Origin: GAS368 sp965227745
Lineage (GTDB): Bacteria > Verrucomicrobiota > Verrucomicrobiia > Opitutales > Opitutaceae
Length of the DNA stretch: 64,000 nucleotides
NCBI GenBank assembly: GCA_965227745.1
Contig: OZ245769.1
Span: 5,270,001-5,334,000, forward strand
Direction of reading: 5' to 3'
Every line of letters starts with the position of its first letter. The stretch's first letter is position 1. This document shows, in pieces, positions 8,159 through 16,653 of the stretch. Under the pieces are notes generated by a model, which did not search any database, was not told the origin of the DNA, and saw nothing but the letters and a program-made list of their open reading frames with translations. A program made the position numbers and the translations under genes.

Positions 8159-10375
8159 TTAGAGGCGGTAGGTGACTGAGGCGTAGCCGACGGCTCCCTT
8201 GTAGTTGGAGAACCCACCAGTAGTGGCACTGTCGCTGTTCAGGTAACCGAGCTTGGCATTGCCGATCAGGCGATCGGTGAACTTACGCTTGATGCCGACC
8301 GTGATGCTGTAGTCGCGCACGCCCTGGCCGTAGGGATCGGTGGCGGCGGCCAAGGCCGGATTGTAGTTATTGGCCTTGTAGTAAGTCGTCTGGAGCTGCG
8401 CGTCGGTGTTCTTGTCGACCACGAAGCCGGTGAGGATGCTGCCGTTCCAATAATTGTTATCGGCATTGTGCAGCACGTCGTTGGCGGTGCCGCCGGCGCG
8501 GGGGTAGGCGGTGCTGGTCTTGTCGTACACCAGATTCACGTTGGCTTGGACGTAGACGACTTTGTTGGGAGTCCAGTCGATGGTCTCGGCGATTTCGTAG
8601 CGGCGAGTATCGTTGGAGTCGCCGGTGATGTAGCCGTCTTCCATCACGGTTCCTTTGCCGCGCTGCACGATGTAGCGGGTATTGAAGGCTAAGGTCGCGA
8701 TCGGCTTCACAGTGGCGGTGAGGCGCGCACCGTAGATATCGTAGTCGAGGATGTAATAGCTGCCGAGGCTCGTGCCGTAGCCGTTGAAGTTATTCTCGTG
8801 GTCCTTGGTGAAGTATTCGGCGCGAAGCGTGACCTTCGGCGATACCGTCCAGTTGGCACCCACTTTGAAGTTGGAGTGCTTCTCCTTGATTTTGTCGTTG
8901 GTGAGCACCGTGCTCGGCACGATCAGTGCGCCCGAAGGCCCGATTGAGGTATACGTGGTGCGTTCGTCGCTGGGGGAGGTGCGATAATCCCAGAGGGCGA
9001 AGACCGCGACGTTCTTGATTCCCGTGTAGCGCACATCGACCTGGGGTGTCCAAGGGCGCTCGCTGATCTTGTAGGAATTGGGCGCGGCGACGAGTTGTTC
9101 GGTGACAGCGCCGGTCGCGGGCACCACGAGGTTGTTCACGTAGGTCGCGAGCGTAGCGCCGGATGTCTTGTACTCTTCGGCGCGGACGGCGACGTCGACG
9201 CGGAGATCCTTGATCAACTTCGTTTGCACGCCGAAGTTCCCGACCCACGAATTCATTTTGAGTTCGCCGACGCTATTGTAGGAATAGGGCGGGCGGCCTC
9301 CCGAGGTGAAGGCGCCGACCGGAGACACGGTCCCCGCGGCGGTCGCCAGGCTGGCGGTGATGAGGCGTGAGCCCGCGACGTCTTCATTGGCGTGGCGGTA
9401 ATTACCACCGGCGAAGACCGTGATCTTATCCGTCACGGCGGTCTCAACTCGTCCGCCGACGGTGATTCCATTTTCACGGAACCCCTGGCGGTCGAAGCCC
9501 TTGTTTTGGTTGTTGGCCAAGAGGGCGGGGACGACGGTCACAGGGCTGGAGGGAATGGCTGGGAAGGGCTTGACCTCACCCGGATAGCGGTCGACCGAGC
9601 GCGTATCCACATTGTCGATGCGATTGCCAGACAGGGTGAAGACGCCCGTGGTCTTGCCGATGGTGTGGCGCACCGAGGCTTCCCATGTTTCTTGGCGCTC
9701 GTTGAGATCGAGATAGGCGGGGACGATCTTACGATTCGCGGAAATCAGGTTGAGACTGCTCAATGACTGGATCGGGACGCCGGTCTGGTCGGTATCGCCC
9801 CAGATCGTCGAATCCTTCCGACCATCGCGGCGCTCGCTGGTGTAGCGGAACGTGAACACGGGCCGTTTGGGCAGAGCGATGGTGGCGTTGACGAAGAATT
9901 TGCTGCGATCGACGTACAGCGCGCGCTTATAGAGCGGCAACCAGGCATTGTTGAGCGGGAAGAAACCACCGGCTCCGTCGTAAAACGTCCGGAACTGTTT
10001 GTAGCCCGCTTCAAAGTTGCCGACCTCATTTTTCGTGAGGCGGAATTGCAGCAGGTAGTCCTCCGCCCCGGGGAGGGCTTTGCCGTCCACCTGGAGATTG
10101 GTATCCTTGGAGAGCTCGTAGTTGTAGCTCATCTCCTCGATGCCGGCCGATCCCTGCTTGGCGGTCTGCGTCCGGGCTTGGAAGGCCGGCTTGGCCCCAC
10201 TGAGATCGGTGGCGGTGCCGCCGAAGGTGATGAAGTTGTCGAACACCGGGAAGGCATCCGTCTCCTTGGCGGGCTTGGTGGTCGCGGTCTCCGCAGAGAA
10301 GGCGGCGGGGAGCAGCAGGAGGGCGCCGGTGACAACACCGGTGACCCGACGAAGTGAAATAAAATTAGTATTCAT
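8159..10375 (-). CDS. Outer-membrane beta-barrel protein, MtrB/PioB-like
   Basis: 738 residues with an N-terminal signal peptide (hydrophobic VTGVVTGALLLLPAAFSA, residues about 11-28). The rest is alternating beta-strand sequence ending in VGYASVTYRL, as expected for a large outer-membrane barrel. Strand patterns such as FTFRYTSERRDG and VTLRAEYFTKDHENNFNGYG, length and the multiheme cytochrome gene immediately upstream resemble MtrB/PioB proteins, which sheath a multiheme cytochrome in the outer membrane to pass electrons. The N-terminal CXXC seen in some MtrB proteins is absent. There is no plug domain or TonB box, so it is not a TonB receptor. Membership in the MtrB/PioB family is inferred from pattern and context, not from a search. 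Confidence 0.7.
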   Translation of the reverse strand: MNTNFISLRRVTGVVTGALLLLPAAFSAETATTKPAKETDAFPVFDNFITFGGTATDLSGAKPAFQARTQTAKQGSAGIEEMSYNYELSKDTNLQVDGKALPGAEDYLLQFRLTKNEVGNFEAGYKQFRTFYDGAGGFFPLNNAWLPLYKRALYVDRSKFFVNATIALPKRPVFTFRYTSERRDGRKDSTIWGDTDQTGVPIQSLSSLNLISANRKIVPAYLDLNERQETWEASVRHTIGKTTGVFTLSGNRIDNVDTRSVDRYPGEVKPFPAIPSSPVTVVPALLANNQNKGFDRQGFRENGITVGGRVETAVTDKITVFAGGNYRHANEDVAGSRLITASLATAAGTVSPVGAFTSGGRPPYSYNSVGELKMNSWVGNFGVQTKLIKDLRVDVAVRAEEYKTSGATLATYVNNLVVPATGAVTEQLVAAPNSYKISERPWTPQVDVRYTGIKNVAVFALWDYRTSPSDERTTYTSIGPSGALIVPSTVLTNDKIKEKHSNFKVGANWTVSPKVTLRAEYFTKDHENNFNGYGTSLGSYYILDYDIYGARLTATVKPIATLAFNTRYIVQRGKGTVMEDGYITGDSNDTRRYEIAETIDWTPNKVVYVQANVNLVYDKTSTAYPRAGGTANDVLHNADNNYWNGSILTGFVVDKNTDAQLQTTYYKANNYNPALAAATDPYGQGVRDYSITVGIKRKFTDRLIGNAKLGYLNSDSATTGGFSNYKGAVGYASVTYRL

Positions 10376-10398
10376 GGCGGTCAGCTTCGTTTGAAGGG

Positions 10399-11184
10399 TT
10401 AGTAGCGCAGGGGCTTGCTGGTGTTGGAGCCGTGGATGGCTTCGTGGCAGCCGGCAGACCAGCAGGTGCCGTTTTGCAGCCGGGTGCGGTGGTCTTCGCC
10501 ACCGGCGAAGATCGTGCCGTTCTTATCCGTGGTTTGGAGGTGGCAGCGGAGACAGAGATTGCCGTCGCGAGCGACGAGCATCTTCGGATTCACGGAGCCG
10601 TGCGGATTGTGGCAGGCGGTGCATCCTTCCTTCATCGCATTGTGCGCGAAGACGAAGGGGCCCTTCTGGGCGGTGTGACACTTGGTGCAGGTCTCATTCT
10701 CCGCCTCGAGGGAAGCTCCGGTGCCCGCGATCACATTGCCGGAGTGCGGGTCATGACAATCCGCGCAGGTGACATTGCCGGATTTGACATCGTGACTGTT
10801 GGGCAGAGCGAAGGTACCGCGTTTGTCGAGATGGCATTGGAAGCAGGCTTCGGGTGAGCGCTTGGGATTCGTGATGGTGCCCTTGGCACCGCCCGACTGC
10901 ACGTGCACGCTGCCTCCGCCGTGGCACGTTTCGCAGCCGGTGTCGCCGGGTTTCGCCGTCGGCGAAGCCAGAGCTACCTTGGCGTGAGTGGAGGAATCGA
11001 AGTGCCCGGTTTGATCGATGTGGCACTCGATACACTCCTTCGTGCCGGCAAATTTGGCGTTGGGGATCTTCCCCGGCGCGAACGTGGAGCGGTTCACCGC
11101 TACACAGGATACGAGCATGAGCCCCCAGACGGCGGCGCCGCCGAAGAGGATCATATTCTTGGACCAGCGAAATTTCGTGATCAT
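10399..11184 (-). CDS. Multiheme c-type cytochrome lipoprotein, MtrA/DmsE-like
   Basis: 261 residues. A hydrophobic stretch followed by LVSC puts a lipobox cysteine at residue 27, so the mature protein should be a lipoprotein on the periplasmic or outer membrane. It has seven CXXCH heme sites (CIECH, CETCH, CFQCH, CADCH, CTKCH, CTACH, CLRCH) and one expanded CWSAGCH near the C-terminus, giving eight predicted hemes. Paired CADCHDPHSG and CTACHNPHGS motifs are typical of DmsE/MtrA cytochromes, which normally carry ten. It lies 26 bases after the hydrogenase protease gene and 23 before the beta-barrel gene, so the pair resembles a porin-cytochrome conduit transcribed with the hydrogenase. Confidence 0.85.
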   Translation of the reverse strand: MITKFRWSKNMILFGGAAVWGLMLVSCVAVNRSTFAPGKIPNAKFAGTKECIECHIDQTGHFDSSTHAKVALASPTAKPGDTGCETCHGGGSVHVQSGGAKGTITNPKRSPEACFQCHLDKRGTFALPNSHDVKSGNVTCADCHDPHSGNVIAGTGASLEAENETCTKCHTAQKGPFVFAHNAMKEGCTACHNPHGSVNPKMLVARDGNLCLRCHLQTTDKNGTIFAGGEDHRTRLQNGTCWSAGCHEAIHGSNTSKPLRY

Positions 11185-11210
11185 AGGTTTGGTGGGCTGG
11201 CTGACTTGGT

Positions 11211-11852
11211 TTAAGACGCGACGGAGCGCGCGGTGCTGACTGAGAGTGATGATGCCAGAGTGATCGGCATCTTGGCTGCGCGTCTGTTGGCGATTAGCGC
11301 GCAGTCGTTGTCGAATTCAGGCGGGACAAAGGCGGCGGCGAGTTGCGCAGCGAGCGCATGCACGGCCGAGGCGACACAGGGAACGGCGAGGGCCACATCG
11401 TGCGAGAGCTCGGTGGTCATCGGGATGATGGTGGAAACCGAGATCGTGAAGAGGTGGAGCTGGGGCAGCCGCTCGATCAGCGCGCTCGCGGCAAAAAGAT
11501 CTTTCAGCCCGAAGTCGTGCGCGCCCAAGCCGCGCGGTAAATCCACCACTCGCTCAGGCTGGAGATAAGTGATCGTGCCATCGGGCCGCCCATCGCGAGT
11601 CGCATCGACGAGGATGATCGCTTGGGCGTAGTCGAACTCGGACAGTAAATTCACGCCGCCCGTGCCGCCATCGAGCACGCGCACGGCGGAGTGGGCGGCG
11701 AGATTTTCGATCTGCCGGATGATGTGAACGCCCACGCCCTCATCGCCCATGAGGATATTGCCGACGCCAAGGATGAGGACGGCCGGCTGACTGGTGCCGG
11801 CCAAGGGCGAAGCATAGGCTTCGCCGACGAGAGTGGAATCGAGCAGGGCCAT
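11211..11852 (-). CDS. hyaD: [NiFe] hydrogenase maturation protease
   Basis: 213 residues with the HyaD/HupD/HybD fold signature VLILGVGNILMGDEGVGVHI and the metal-binding acidic residue E in DEGVG, plus the central GGTGGVNLLSEFDYAQAIILVDA. It removes the C-terminal extension of the large subunit after NiFe insertion; that extension is visible in the neighbouring large subunit. It lies nine bases after the cytochrome b gene. The C-terminal 45 residues extend beyond the usual end of the family (about 160-190) and look unstructured. Confidence 0.95.
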   Translation of the reverse strand: MALLDSTLVGEAYASPLAGTSQPAVLILGVGNILMGDEGVGVHIIRQIENLAAHSAVRVLDGGTGGVNLLSEFDYAQAIILVDATRDGRPDGTITYLQPERVVDLPRGLGAHDFGLKDLFAASALIERLPQLHLFTISVSTIIPMTTELSHDVALAVPCVASAVHALAAQLAAAFVPPEFDNDCALIANRRAAKMPITLASSLSVSTARSVAS

Positions 11853-11861
11853 GGGAAAGTT

Positions 11862-12650
11862 TCAGGTGCCCTTTGGCGCGGCGGGGACCACGGGAGTTTT
11901 TACCTCGGCGGCTTTTGGCTTTTTTTGCCGCGTGACCACGGCGGAAAGGCCGGAAGTCTGCTCGGCGTGCGCCTGGTGTTTTTCCATGAACTTCCAACCG
12001 CCGATGATGGAGGAGAGCACACCGTGGCCCTCGACGTAGTCGTGGTAGAAAACCAGGTAGACGTGCACGAGCGTGAAGATCGCGAAGGCCCACGTGACGC
12101 TGTAGTGGAAGAAGCGCAGGTTTTGTTCGCTGCCGAAGAGCGGGACGATCCACTCAAACAGATGCGGGAACCAGAAAGCACTCGTGGCCGCGTAGAGCGC
12201 GAAGCCCGAGACGATCTGGAAAAGACTCAGCACGAGCGTGCCGCCGTAGGTAAAGTACGCGACGGCATTGTGCCCGAGGGTGTGCACCGGCTTATTGCTC
12301 GACTGAAGCACATCGACCTGCACGACCTGCCACACCTGGAGCAACTGGGCTTTCGTGAGCGGCAGAAAATTACGCCAGCTGGCGAACTTGTTTCCCACGA
12401 AGCTCCAGTAGATGCGAAAGGCCAGATTGGCGGTGAAGACGTAGGCCATTCCGAAATGGCAGAACCGCACCATGCCGAACCAGTAGTTCACCGTGGCTTC
12501 CTCGCTCGACATGAACGCGGGCGGGTGCGCGATGATGAAACCGGTGACGCCGAGCACCATGATGCCCAGCGCATTGATCCAGTGAAACCAGCGTACCGGC
12601 TGCTCCCAGACGTATACGCGCTGATAGTCGTGTGAAGGGGTAGTGCTCAT
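11862..12650 (-). CDS. hyaC: Ni/Fe-hydrogenase b-type cytochrome subunit
   Basis: 262 residues with four hydrophobic segments and histidines placed as in HyaC/HupZ: VRWFHWINALGIMVLGVTG (helix 1), MVRFCHFGMAYVF (helix 2), HNAVAYFTYGG (helix 3), and FHYSVTWAFAIFTLVHVYLVFYH (helix 4). The di-heme b cytochrome anchors the periplasmic hydrogenase and passes electrons to the quinone pool. The C-terminal 30 residues are charged and cytoplasmic. It starts six bases after the large-subunit stop. Confidence 0.95.
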   Translation of the reverse strand: MSTTPSHDYQRVYVWEQPVRWFHWINALGIMVLGVTGFIIAHPPAFMSSEEATVNYWFGMVRFCHFGMAYVFTANLAFRIYWSFVGNKFASWRNFLPLTKAQLLQVWQVVQVDVLQSSNKPVHTLGHNAVAYFTYGGTLVLSLFQIVSGFALYAATSAFWFPHLFEWIVPLFGSEQNLRFFHYSVTWAFAIFTLVHVYLVFYHDYVEGHGVLSSIIGGWKFMEKHQAHAEQTSGLSAVVTRQKKPKAAEVKTPVVPAAPKGT

Positions 12651-12656
12651 GGGCGG

Positions 12657-14393
12657 CTATTTCACGAGCAGTTCATGGTGAGCGACCTCGGCGCCGTCTT
12701 CGTAGAGATGCACCGCGCAGGCGAGGCAGGGGTCGAAGGAATGGATCGTCCGGATGATCTCCAACGGCTGACGTGGGTCATGGACGGGCGTGCCGATGAG
12801 CGAGGCCTCGTAGGCGGACCGCTGGCCCTTGGCGTCGCGCGGGGAGGCATTCCACGTGCTGGGAACGACGAGTTGGTAGTTATCGATTTTGCGATCCTTG
12901 ATCACGATCCAGTGGGCGAGGGCACCGCGGGGCGCCTCGACGGTACCCACGCCGCGACACTCGGTGGGCCACGTGCTGGGGTCCCACATCTCCTTGGTAA
13001 ACGTGCGCGTGTCGCCCGCCTTGATGAGAGCGAGCAGCGAATCGAAGAACTCCAGACCCCACTTGGCACACAGGCGGGCCTCGATGCCGCGCGCAGCCGT
13101 GCGGCCGAGCGTGGAAAATAATGCGGTGGGTGGCGCCTTGAGCGCACCGAGGGCTTCGAGGACAGCGCCCTTGATATCGGTGTCATTGCTGGCGAAGCCG
13201 ACGAGCATACGCGACAGCGGGCCGACCTCCATAGCGTGGCCTTTCCAGCGAGGCGTCTTCAGCCAGCTATATTTGCGATCCACGTCCAGATTGGCGTAGG
13301 GCGGCTTGGGGCCGGTGTAGTTGAGGTTGGTTTCGCCGACCCACGGGTGACGACCGCCGGTGGCGGTGCCGTCGTTGTAACGATACCAGGAATTGTCGAT
13401 CAGCTCCTCGATGCCCGTCTGAGTATCGCGCGGATCGACGGGCAAGATCTCGGAGAGATTGCGACCGAGGATGGCACCGCGTTTGAATTTATAGCTCGCC
13501 AGATTGTTATACCCATTGGTGGGCAGGTCGCCGTAGCAAAGGTAGTTGTCGACGCCGCCGCCGATGCTCGCCCAGTCGAGATAATACGGGGCGATGGCCA
13601 GCAAATCGGGATAGTAGACCTGCTCGACGAAGTCGCGGGCCTCCTTGAGGAGCTTGCCGACGAGCGCGAGACGCTCGGCATTGATCGCGGTCGGCTCGTC
13701 GAGATTGATCGAGCAAGGCATGCCGCCCACGAGGTAGTTGGGATGCGGATTCTTGCCGCCGAAGATCGCGTGGACCTTCACAATTTCCTTCTGCCATTCG
13801 AGGGCTTCGAGGTAATGGGCCACGCCGATCAAATTTATCTCCGCCGGCAGCTTGTAGGCCGGATGGCCCCAATAGGCATTGGCGAAGATGCCCAACTGGC
13901 CGCTCTCGACGAAACCTGAAAGGCGCTTTTGGAGATCGCGAAAATATTGCGGGGAGCTCTTTGGCCAGCGCGAGATGCTCTGCGCGATGCGAGACGTCTC
14001 GGCGGGATCGGCTTTCAGGGCGCTCACGACGTCGACCCAGTCGAGCGCGTGCAGGTGGTAGAAATGGACCACGTGGTCCTGCACGTTCTGCACGCAATAC
14101 ATGATATTGCGGATCAACTCGGCGGCTGGGGGAACTTTCATGCCGATGGCATCCTCGACCGCGCGGACCGAGCCGAGGGCGTGCACCGTGGTGCAGACGC
14201 CGCAGACGCGTTCGCAAAAGGCCCAGGCATCGCGCGGATCGCGGCCCTTGAGAATGATCTCGAGCCCGCGCACCATGGTGCCGGCGCTCCAGGCATCGAT
14301 GATTTTGCCGTCCTTAATTTCGGCTTCGATTCGAAGGTGGCCCTCGATGCGCGTGACGGGATCGACGACGATCCGTTGCGGGGCGGCGCTCAT
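12657..14393 (-). CDS. hyaB: [NiFe] hydrogenase large subunit, group 1
   Basis: 578-residue catalytic subunit. The L1 motif ERVCGVCTTVHALGSVRAVE (ligands C64 and C67) and the L2 motif DPCLACAVH (C556 and C559) bind the NiFe(CN)2CO site. A 16-residue tail after H562 is the extension expected to be cut by HyaD. Length and motifs match membrane-bound uptake hydrogenases (HyaB/HupL). It consumes H2 in the periplasm after export in complex with the Tat-signal small subunit. Its ATG overlaps the small-subunit stop by four bases (ATGA), implying translational coupling. Confidence 0.97.
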   Translation of the reverse strand: MSAAPQRIVVDPVTRIEGHLRIEAEIKDGKIIDAWSAGTMVRGLEIILKGRDPRDAWAFCERVCGVCTTVHALGSVRAVEDAIGMKVPPAAELIRNIMYCVQNVQDHVVHFYHLHALDWVDVVSALKADPAETSRIAQSISRWPKSSPQYFRDLQKRLSGFVESGQLGIFANAYWGHPAYKLPAEINLIGVAHYLEALEWQKEIVKVHAIFGGKNPHPNYLVGGMPCSINLDEPTAINAERLALVGKLLKEARDFVEQVYYPDLLAIAPYYLDWASIGGGVDNYLCYGDLPTNGYNNLASYKFKRGAILGRNLSEILPVDPRDTQTGIEELIDNSWYRYNDGTATGGRHPWVGETNLNYTGPKPPYANLDVDRKYSWLKTPRWKGHAMEVGPLSRMLVGFASNDTDIKGAVLEALGALKAPPTALFSTLGRTAARGIEARLCAKWGLEFFDSLLALIKAGDTRTFTKEMWDPSTWPTECRGVGTVEAPRGALAHWIVIKDRKIDNYQLVVPSTWNASPRDAKGQRSAYEASLIGTPVHDPRQPLEIIRTIHSFDPCLACAVHLYEDGAEVAHHELLVK

Positions 14394-15541
14394 GACGCAC
14401 CTCCTTCATTCTTCTCAGACGCCTCGGCTTTTTCCGCGTTCTCACCGGGGTGCTCGCCGATCTCGGTCCGCTTGCGGACATTCGTGAGGACGGCGTGAGC
14501 CAAGGCGCCCGCGGCGGTGACGCCACCGACGGTGAGGCCGATTTTGTCGGCGGTGGCCTCGATCCCAAACCCCGGCGCATTGGAGAGCCGTTTGTAGAGC
14601 GGGCCATTGTCCCAGAAGTTTGCCTCGGAACAGCCGATGCACGGATGGCCCGATTGGATCGGGTAGCTCGTTCCGTTATTCCACCGCATGGTGGCGCAGG
14701 AATTGTAAGTGGTCGGGCCCTTGCAGCCGACCTTGTAGAGACAGTAACCCTTGCGGGCGTTTTCGTCGTCGAAGGTCTCGACGAAGAGACCGGCATCGTA
14801 GTTGGCGCGGCGGTTGCACGTATCATGGACGCGCTTGCCGTAAAACGCCTTGGGCCGGCCGAGCACGTCGAGCTGCGGAATACGATCGAAGGTGAGCAGA
14901 TGAACGAGCACGCCGGCCATGACCTCGGCGATAGGCGGGCAGCCCTGGACGTTGATGACGGGCTTGTCCTTGATGATCGCGCTGATCGGGGTGGCCTTGG
15001 TGGGATTCGGGTTGGCGCCCTGCACGCAACCGGAGCAAGCGCAGTTGCCCCACGCGATGATGGCCTTGGCGCCGGCGGCGACTTCCTTCAGGGTGTCGAG
15101 CGCGGACTTGCCGCCGACCACACAATAGCAGCCATCGGCCCCGAGGGGCACGGAGCCCTCGACCAACATCAGGTATTCGCCGCGATATTTCGTGATGGTG
15201 TCGTGGAGGATTTCCTCAGCTTGATAACCGGAGGCGGCTTGCAGGGTCTCCGTGTAGTCGAGCGAGAGTTTATCGAGGAGAATGTCGGCGACGACCGGAT
15301 GCGACGAACGGAGGAACGATTCGCTGCAGCACGTGCATTCCTGAAAATGGAGCCAGACGACCGGAATGCGGCGCTTGGTCTCGAGGGCCTTGGCGATCTG
15401 GGCGGCGGCGGAGTGCTCGAGGCCGAGGTAGGCTCCCATCCACGTGCAGAATTTGAGAAAATCGCGACGCGAGACGCCGCGAGAGGAGATTTGTTCGTAG
15501 ACCGTGGGGATAACTTCGGTCTTCGAGGCGAGAGTGGTCAT
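14390..15541 (-). CDS. hyaA: [NiFe] hydrogenase small subunit, O2-tolerant type
   Basis: 383 residues starting at the ATG at 15541; the frame is open further upstream but that is not coding. A Tat signal SRRDFLKFC lies at 24-32. Iron-sulfur ligands are visible: the proximal site has ECTCCSES (C69, C71, C72), WGNCACSGC (C167, C172) and VQGCPP (C201); the distal site H239, C242, C267, C273; the medial site C282, C301, C304. The second C in CTCC (C71) and C172 correspond to Cys19 and Cys120 of E. coli Hyd-1, the extra ligands of the [4Fe-3S] cluster that confers O2 tolerance. A C-terminal hydrophobic segment (GLTVGGVTAAGALAHAVLT) may anchor it near the cytochrome b. Confidence 0.96.
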   Translation of the reverse strand: MTTLASKTEVIPTVYEQISSRGVSRRDFLKFCTWMGAYLGLEHSAAAQIAKALETKRRIPVVWLHFQECTCCSESFLRSSHPVVADILLDKLSLDYTETLQAASGYQAEEILHDTITKYRGEYLMLVEGSVPLGADGCYCVVGGKSALDTLKEVAAGAKAIIAWGNCACSGCVQGANPNPTKATPISAIIKDKPVINVQGCPPIAEVMAGVLVHLLTFDRIPQLDVLGRPKAFYGKRVHDTCNRRANYDAGLFVETFDDENARKGYCLYKVGCKGPTTYNSCATMRWNNGTSYPIQSGHPCIGCSEANFWDNGPLYKRLSNAPGFGIEATADKIGLTVGGVTAAGALAHAVLTNVRKRTEIGEHPGENAEKAEASEKNEGGAS

Positions 15542-15587
15542 GACGAAATCCTTAGGGGTTTGAGTTTTGGGGGGACGAAAGAGCGGA

Positions 15588-16175
15588 TCAGGCGAGGAGC
15601 AGGGCCACGCCCGTGGCGGCGCAGAGGGCTCCGAGGCTGCGGGAAAAATTGGGCGAGCGGACTGCGGCGATCGTTCCGAGCGCGAGGCCCACCGCATGGA
15701 GCGCGATGGTGGCGAGGATGAAACCGGCGCCGTACGAAACCGCGCTGGCGTCGGCGGGAATCTCGCCGCCGTGCGCCAGGCCGTGCAGCAGGGCGAAGAG
15801 CGCCACGAGGGTGACACTCGCCGCAGCGGGCAGGCGGACGGCCGCCACGACCAAGAGGCCGAGCGCGAGCACGGACGCGGCAATCATCGGCTCAAGACCA
15901 GGGAGGCCAAAGCCAGACGCGCCCAGCCCGGCACCGAGCGCCATGATGCCAACGAACACCGCAGGAACCAACCAGCGGGCGCGGCCTCCGAGCTGGGCGG
16001 CCCAAACGCCCACGGCGATCATCGCCGCGAGGTGATCGAGGCCGTGGAGCGGATGCAAAATTCCTGAAGCGCAATTATAGATCAGCCCATCGCTGGAGTG
16101 AGCGTGGGCGAGCGACGGAACCAAGAGGGCGGCCGAGACGACCGCGACGGGGCGAAAATAAGAAAGCGGTTTCAT
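15588..16175 (-). CDS. hupE: HupE/UreJ-family nickel permease, first gene of the hydrogenase operon
   Basis: 195 residues: signal peptide, then six hydrophobic segments, with the HupE/UreJ signature HPLHGLDHLAAMIAVGVWAAQLGG (residues 42-65; H42, H45 and D47 are the expected metal ligands) and LLHGLAHGGEIP. This family supplies Ni2+ for hydrogenase or urease. No urease gene is nearby, and it is the first gene of the hydrogenase operon, 46 bases before the small subunit. It starts 128 bases from the divergent hypA start. Confidence 0.93.
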   Translation of the reverse strand: MKPLSYFRPVAVVSAALLVPSLAHAHSSDGLIYNCASGILHPLHGLDHLAAMIAVGVWAAQLGGRARWLVPAVFVGIMALGAGLGASGFGLPGLEPMIAASVLALGLLVVAAVRLPAAASVTLVALFALLHGLAHGGEIPADASAVSYGAGFILATIALHAVGLALGTIAAVRSPNFSRSLGALCAATGVALLLA

Positions 16176-16303
16176 GTCGCTGACATACTAGCGGAAATGT
16201 TCGCGGCCCGTTGTGCGCTTCTTGGTGAACGCTACGCATGGCTTGTGAAATGACCTGTCCACACTGGACGCGGAGTTTGATACGGCTCTATATAAGCGAC
16301 ATA
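16176..16303. promoter_or_regulatory. Divergent promoter region between hupE and hypA
   Basis: These 128 bases must carry promoters for the structural operon (minus) and the hyp operon (plus). On the plus side an AT-rich CTATATAAG lies at 16288-16296, only eight bases from the hypA ATG; on the minus side CTAGTAT lies about 11 bases from the hupE ATG. No consensus sigma-54 (TGGCAC-N5-TTGC) or FNR box was found. A TTGG-N10-GC match at 16222-16236 is weak. Confidence 0.45.
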
Positions 16304-16648
16304 ATGCACGAAGTCGGAATCATGGAATCGGCGCTGGCCGCAGTGATGGCGCAAGCGAGCGCTCACCACGCCCAGCGCGTGCATCGCATCGTGTTGCGGA
16401 TCGGTGCGCTGTCGGGCGTCGATGCGGATTCACTGCGTTTCGCCTTTGATGCGCTCGCGCAGGGCACGATGGCGGCGGGCGCGGCATTCGAGGTGGTGGA
16501 GGTTCCCACCCGGGTGCACTGCGCCGGGTGCCGCGAAGATTTCTCCGCCACCAATGAAGTGATTTATAGTTGTCCCCGCTGCGGACGCCTCTCCGGCGAC
16601 ATCCGCGAGGGACGCGAACTCGAACTCTCACGCATCGAAATGTCCTAA
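16304..16648 (+). CDS. hypA: Hydrogenase nickel-incorporation metallochaperone HypA
   Basis: 114 residues starting MHEVGIMESAL. His2 and Glu3 are the nickel ligands of the family, which fixes the start at 16304; an upstream in-frame ATG at 16238 would displace them. The zinc loop CAGC...CPRC sits at about residues 70-73 and 86-89. HypA works with HypB to deliver Ni2+ to the large subunit. It is the first gene of a plus-strand hypA-hypB-hypF-hypC-hypD unit, with hypB following after six bases. Confidence 0.96.
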   Translation: MHEVGIMESALAAVMAQASAHHAQRVHRIVLRIGALSGVDADSLRFAFDALAQGTMAAGAAFEVVEVPTRVHCAGCREDFSATNEVIYSCPRCGRLSGDIREGRELELSRIEMS

Positions 16649-16653
16649 ATCCC

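Noticed and set aside
8159..10375. TonB-dependent receptor
   Set aside because: No plug domain, no TonB box, and the length and neighbours fit an MtrB-like barrel better.
14450..15721. Plus-strand ORF of about 423 codons
   Set aside because: Antisense to the hydrogenase small subunit, which has all Fe-S motifs.
16222..16236. Sigma-54 promoter upstream of hypA
   Set aside because: Only the GG-N10-GC spacing matches; flanking bases differ from the consensus.
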